The notes beneath the pieces are model-generated. The model did no database searches. It was not told where the DNA came from and was given only the letters and a program-made list of their open reading frames with translations. A stretch of DNA of 23,227 bases from Candolleomyces eurysporus (Eukaryota; Basidiomycota; Agaricomycetes; Agaricales; Psathyrellaceae): NCBI GenBank assembly GCA_027579435.1, contig JANBPK010000718.1, positions 1 through 23,227 of the forward strand, given 5' to 3'. Of the stretch, positions 20,877 to 23,227 are shown piece after piece (the first letter of the stretch is position 1; each line of letters begins with the position of its first letter). Made by a program: the position numbers and the translations under genes.

Positions 20877-21310
20877 ATCGGTTCGTTGGTTGGTTGGTTC
20901 GAAAAGCTCGGTTAGATCGCAAAGTTTCGACAGTGGATGGTGGTCCAAGTTCAAGTTGCGGTGAGAGAGCCTCGAGGCATTCCTGATGTTGATCGATTAC
21001 CATCCCGTGACTCTGCGGTTGGGCGTCCAACCTCCGGGAGTCAGCGGCCCATCCTTGGTGGGCGCCGAGCCGATATACTCTCGAAGGGAACTCAATGGCT
21101 GACGAATCACCGAGTCGAAAGATCCGGTAAGATATCGCTAAACTTGTACTTGACAATCATTACCCTCAAATGAGAACTCTGCAAATGGTATAGATAAGCA
21201 TATAGACATATCGGTATCGAATCTCTAATCACAATTGAGATCGAGATTGAATACACCGCCCAAGCCGCAAAGGTCAGGATACCGAACCTGAGACACCTCA
21301 TCCGAGGACG
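20877..21310. promoter_or_regulatory. Upstream region of the large NLR / 3' flank of the next gene
   Basis: 434 bp between the NLR start and the stop codon of the upstream same-strand gene, normal in CpG content. No coding exon supported. The NLR frame continues open upstream of ATG 20876 for 26 codons without another ATG. A TATA-like motif was not found at a convincing position. Confidence 0.4.
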
Positions 21311-23227
21311 TCAAATGTAACCCTACACAAAGAACAATTAGCCATCGCGTCCAACTCGGCACAAAGAGCAAAAAGAAGAGACGGAGAAATAACGATCACC
21401 CACCTTCCGCACTCCTGNNNGTGGTACACCAGGAATTCTCCACGCTATCCAACACCCAAGCTCAAACTGGGTATAGAACCCGGCCATATTCGAAGGGGCC
21501 ATGTTCTGCTGGAGGGTAGGCAGAGGCGACGTCACCCGTCCATTCACACANTTCGAGAATTTCGTGTTCGTCTGCGTATCGCNTGATGNCGTTGAAGTTG
21601 CTGGTGTAGAGGGTGGCGATGACGGAGGAGTCTGAGGCGGTTCAAGTTAGTTTAAAGGGCGCAGGGTAAAAAAAGGAAGAAGTCAACGTACCGGAGGGTG
21701 TTTGACAGATTTCGCTTCAGATAGCCAACGGTTCAGCACATAGCACCGGGAGAGGTTTGCCAACAAGCTTACCATAACTTTGTTGTGAGACGTTACCTGA
21801 AAACGAAATCAATATCCAAAGCTGAGATGGTGACAGCAACAGCGCACCCATTCCTGATAATCGCCCCTTTCGACATAAGGTATTCCAACCTATCAAGCAC
21901 GAACAACTCCTCAACAAGCCACGAGAGCGGAGACATGAAGAACAGGGACCGATTCTCGCAAATAGCAGCACCAGCATCGTTATTTTGGGTATACGCGGGC
22001 TCTTTTTAGCCAATCTTCCTGTTCCGCAAGCAACTCGATCTACTCGCAACCATGTAAGCACCCATGGCCTACGATCGGCAAACAAATCCGCACCTCCGTA
22101 ATAAACGACGTCGGATTGAAACCGTCGAAACCAAACTCGTAAGACTCCGCTTCAAAGTAAATTACTGACATCGACAGCTGGCCATTGATCGGTCCAATAG
22201 TAGGATCGTGAGGGCTCTCGATGGTGAAGCAAGTAAAATGGTACATGTTGTCTATGAGAAGATAGGAAGTTTTAGTCGAGGTACAAATAATCACAATTGC
22301 AGAGAAACTTACTATCGTCTTCGACACCAGAATAAGTCAGTTTATCGGATNGAGTGGACTGGGAAGACACATTGGTGGGTAAAAATCGAACACCGGGTCT
22401 TCACCNTCACTGAGGNGGGCCAACGAAGTCGAGATGAGCCGGATGATCCGCCAAACGTGTCTGATCAAGAGCTNCGAGTTAGCAAAGAGACGCGACTTAA
22501 AAACAGCGTAGGGGCACCTTGACAGCCTCAAACCAAGAACAAACTACCACCTCCAACCGAGCACACATCTCTGCGATTTCAAGGTGCGTCGTTTGCTTGA
22601 TAATCTTCAGCACGCGCAGGGCACGATCATCAGGATCGAGCGACTCAACGAAATGATAGCCACGACTCACCTTACCCAGCCAAATTACTTGTCTACCACC
22701 AGTATCGCAGACGATAANGTTCTGCGAAGGCTTCANGTGGTGAAGGTTCGTGAGGTGAGCGCGCTGAACCGCAGCACGGGTGCCGGGAACGAAGCCAATT
22801 GCTATAGGCAGCAATGCGTGATTTCGCAGCTTTTGGNGACCTAGGCCGCTGGNACGGTGAACCNGACCTCCGCCATGTCTAGGAGAATGATAATANTTAT
22901 AATTGGTACGCGAAAAACGCGAGGAGAGAATGCTNACTGAGCTCGGCGATGGCTCTGATGNCCTTGATGATNNNCTGATCCTCGGCGTACTCCNAGAGGC
23001 TGGTGAGGAAGTCGATGACGGGGTCGATAGGTCTCTTTCCAGGCTGTAGGTGGCCGGAGATGGGTGCTGTTGNGAGAAAATATGCGANCGAATTTGCTTT
23101 CGGGCANCCGAGTCCTATCCATNGCGGACTTGTCTCGAAGGGCATNGGGCGTTTCGAGATGCTAGCCATAGGGTTTGCATTCTTTGCCACCNCACAAGAA
23201 CGCGNCCAACTTGGTGGTAGAGCAAGC
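21311..23227 (-). CDS. Unrecognised intron-dense gene, 5' end outside the window
   Basis: The best exon chain is roughly 23190-22938, 22878-22518, 22471-22313, 22251-22094, 22039-21995, 21954-21797, 21714-21692 (23 nt), 21631-21404 and 21322-21311, ending in TGA at 21311-21313. From 22251 down, phases agree at every junction if N at 21551 is an extra base. Readable parts include GRQVIWLGKVSRGYHFVESL, EIAEMCARLEVVVCSWFEAV, DPVFDFYPPMCLPSPL, IGPINGQLSMSVIYFEAESY, SLFFMSPLSWLVEELFVLDR and FYTQFELGCWIAWRIPGVP. The upstream exons contain many Ns and at least one frame break (near 22352). No domain, signal peptide or repeat is recognised. It is globular rather than membrane-type. Real coding status is likely; function unknown. 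Confidence 0.6.

Noticed and set aside
20877..20954. Longer NLR start upstream of ATG 20876
   Set aside because: The upstream in-frame stretch begins only at a TTG codon; there is no ATG and composition is not protein-like.
1..23227. tRNA, rRNA or CRISPR arrays
   Set aside because: No cloverleaf with a GGTTCGAATC-type arm, no rRNA-like conserved stretch and no spaced direct repeats; the WD40 and CTGA repeats are explained otherwise.

Overview
The window looks like nuclear DNA of a filamentous basidiomycete, probably an agaricomycete. Genes are split by many 46-110 bp GT-AG introns, often with CTGAC/CTAAC-like branch sites. Two NACHT-type NLR (STAND) genes and a RRP41 exosome gene fit that lineage. 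I cannot name the genus. Isolated N bases occur throughout, dense at about 6.8-8.3 kb and 20.0-23.2 kb. Several of them behave as extra or missing bases that break otherwise intact reading frames.

Layout. 428-3315 (-): NACHT NLR-like gene with a Ser/Pro/Gln-rich N-terminus and no C-terminal repeats. 4130-6340 (-): 12-exon gene for an eight-span membrane protein. 6575-8690 (+): 11-exon double-hotdog acyl-CoA thioesterase of the mitochondrial ACOT9 type, divergent from the membrane gene across 234 bp. 8840-9720 (+): unrecognised 182-residue protein with an 8-nt micro-exon. 10619-11512 (+): RRP41/SKI6 exosome core subunit, whose ATG is the end of a mini-exon between two introns. 11901-13465 (-): P-loop GTPase with a coiled coil, a disordered linker and a C-terminal membrane anchor, convergent with RRP41. 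13466-16005: gene-poor spacer with a ~100-bp direct duplication, a small inverted repeat and a decayed reading frame. 16006-20876 (-): 1,524-residue NLR (helical N-terminus, NACHT, 13 clear WD40 repeats). 21311-23227 (-): intron-dense unrecognised gene running off the window edge.

Biology. A housekeeping block (fatty acyl-CoA hydrolysis, RNA 3'-5' decay and processing) lies between two NLR genes of different architecture, with a tail-anchored GTPase next to the larger one. The NLRs probably act as nucleotide-switched sensors of non-self or damage. The larger has a ligand-binding WD40 array and an N-terminal region resembling cell-death effector domains. Its 3' half and downstream flank are almost free of CpG: one 1,294-bp and one 1,059-bp stretch contain none. 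The 5' end of the same gene is CpG-rich, so one gene contains two compositional regimes.

Exon joins were deduced by eye from splice signals, phase and protein continuity; no transcript or database evidence was available.
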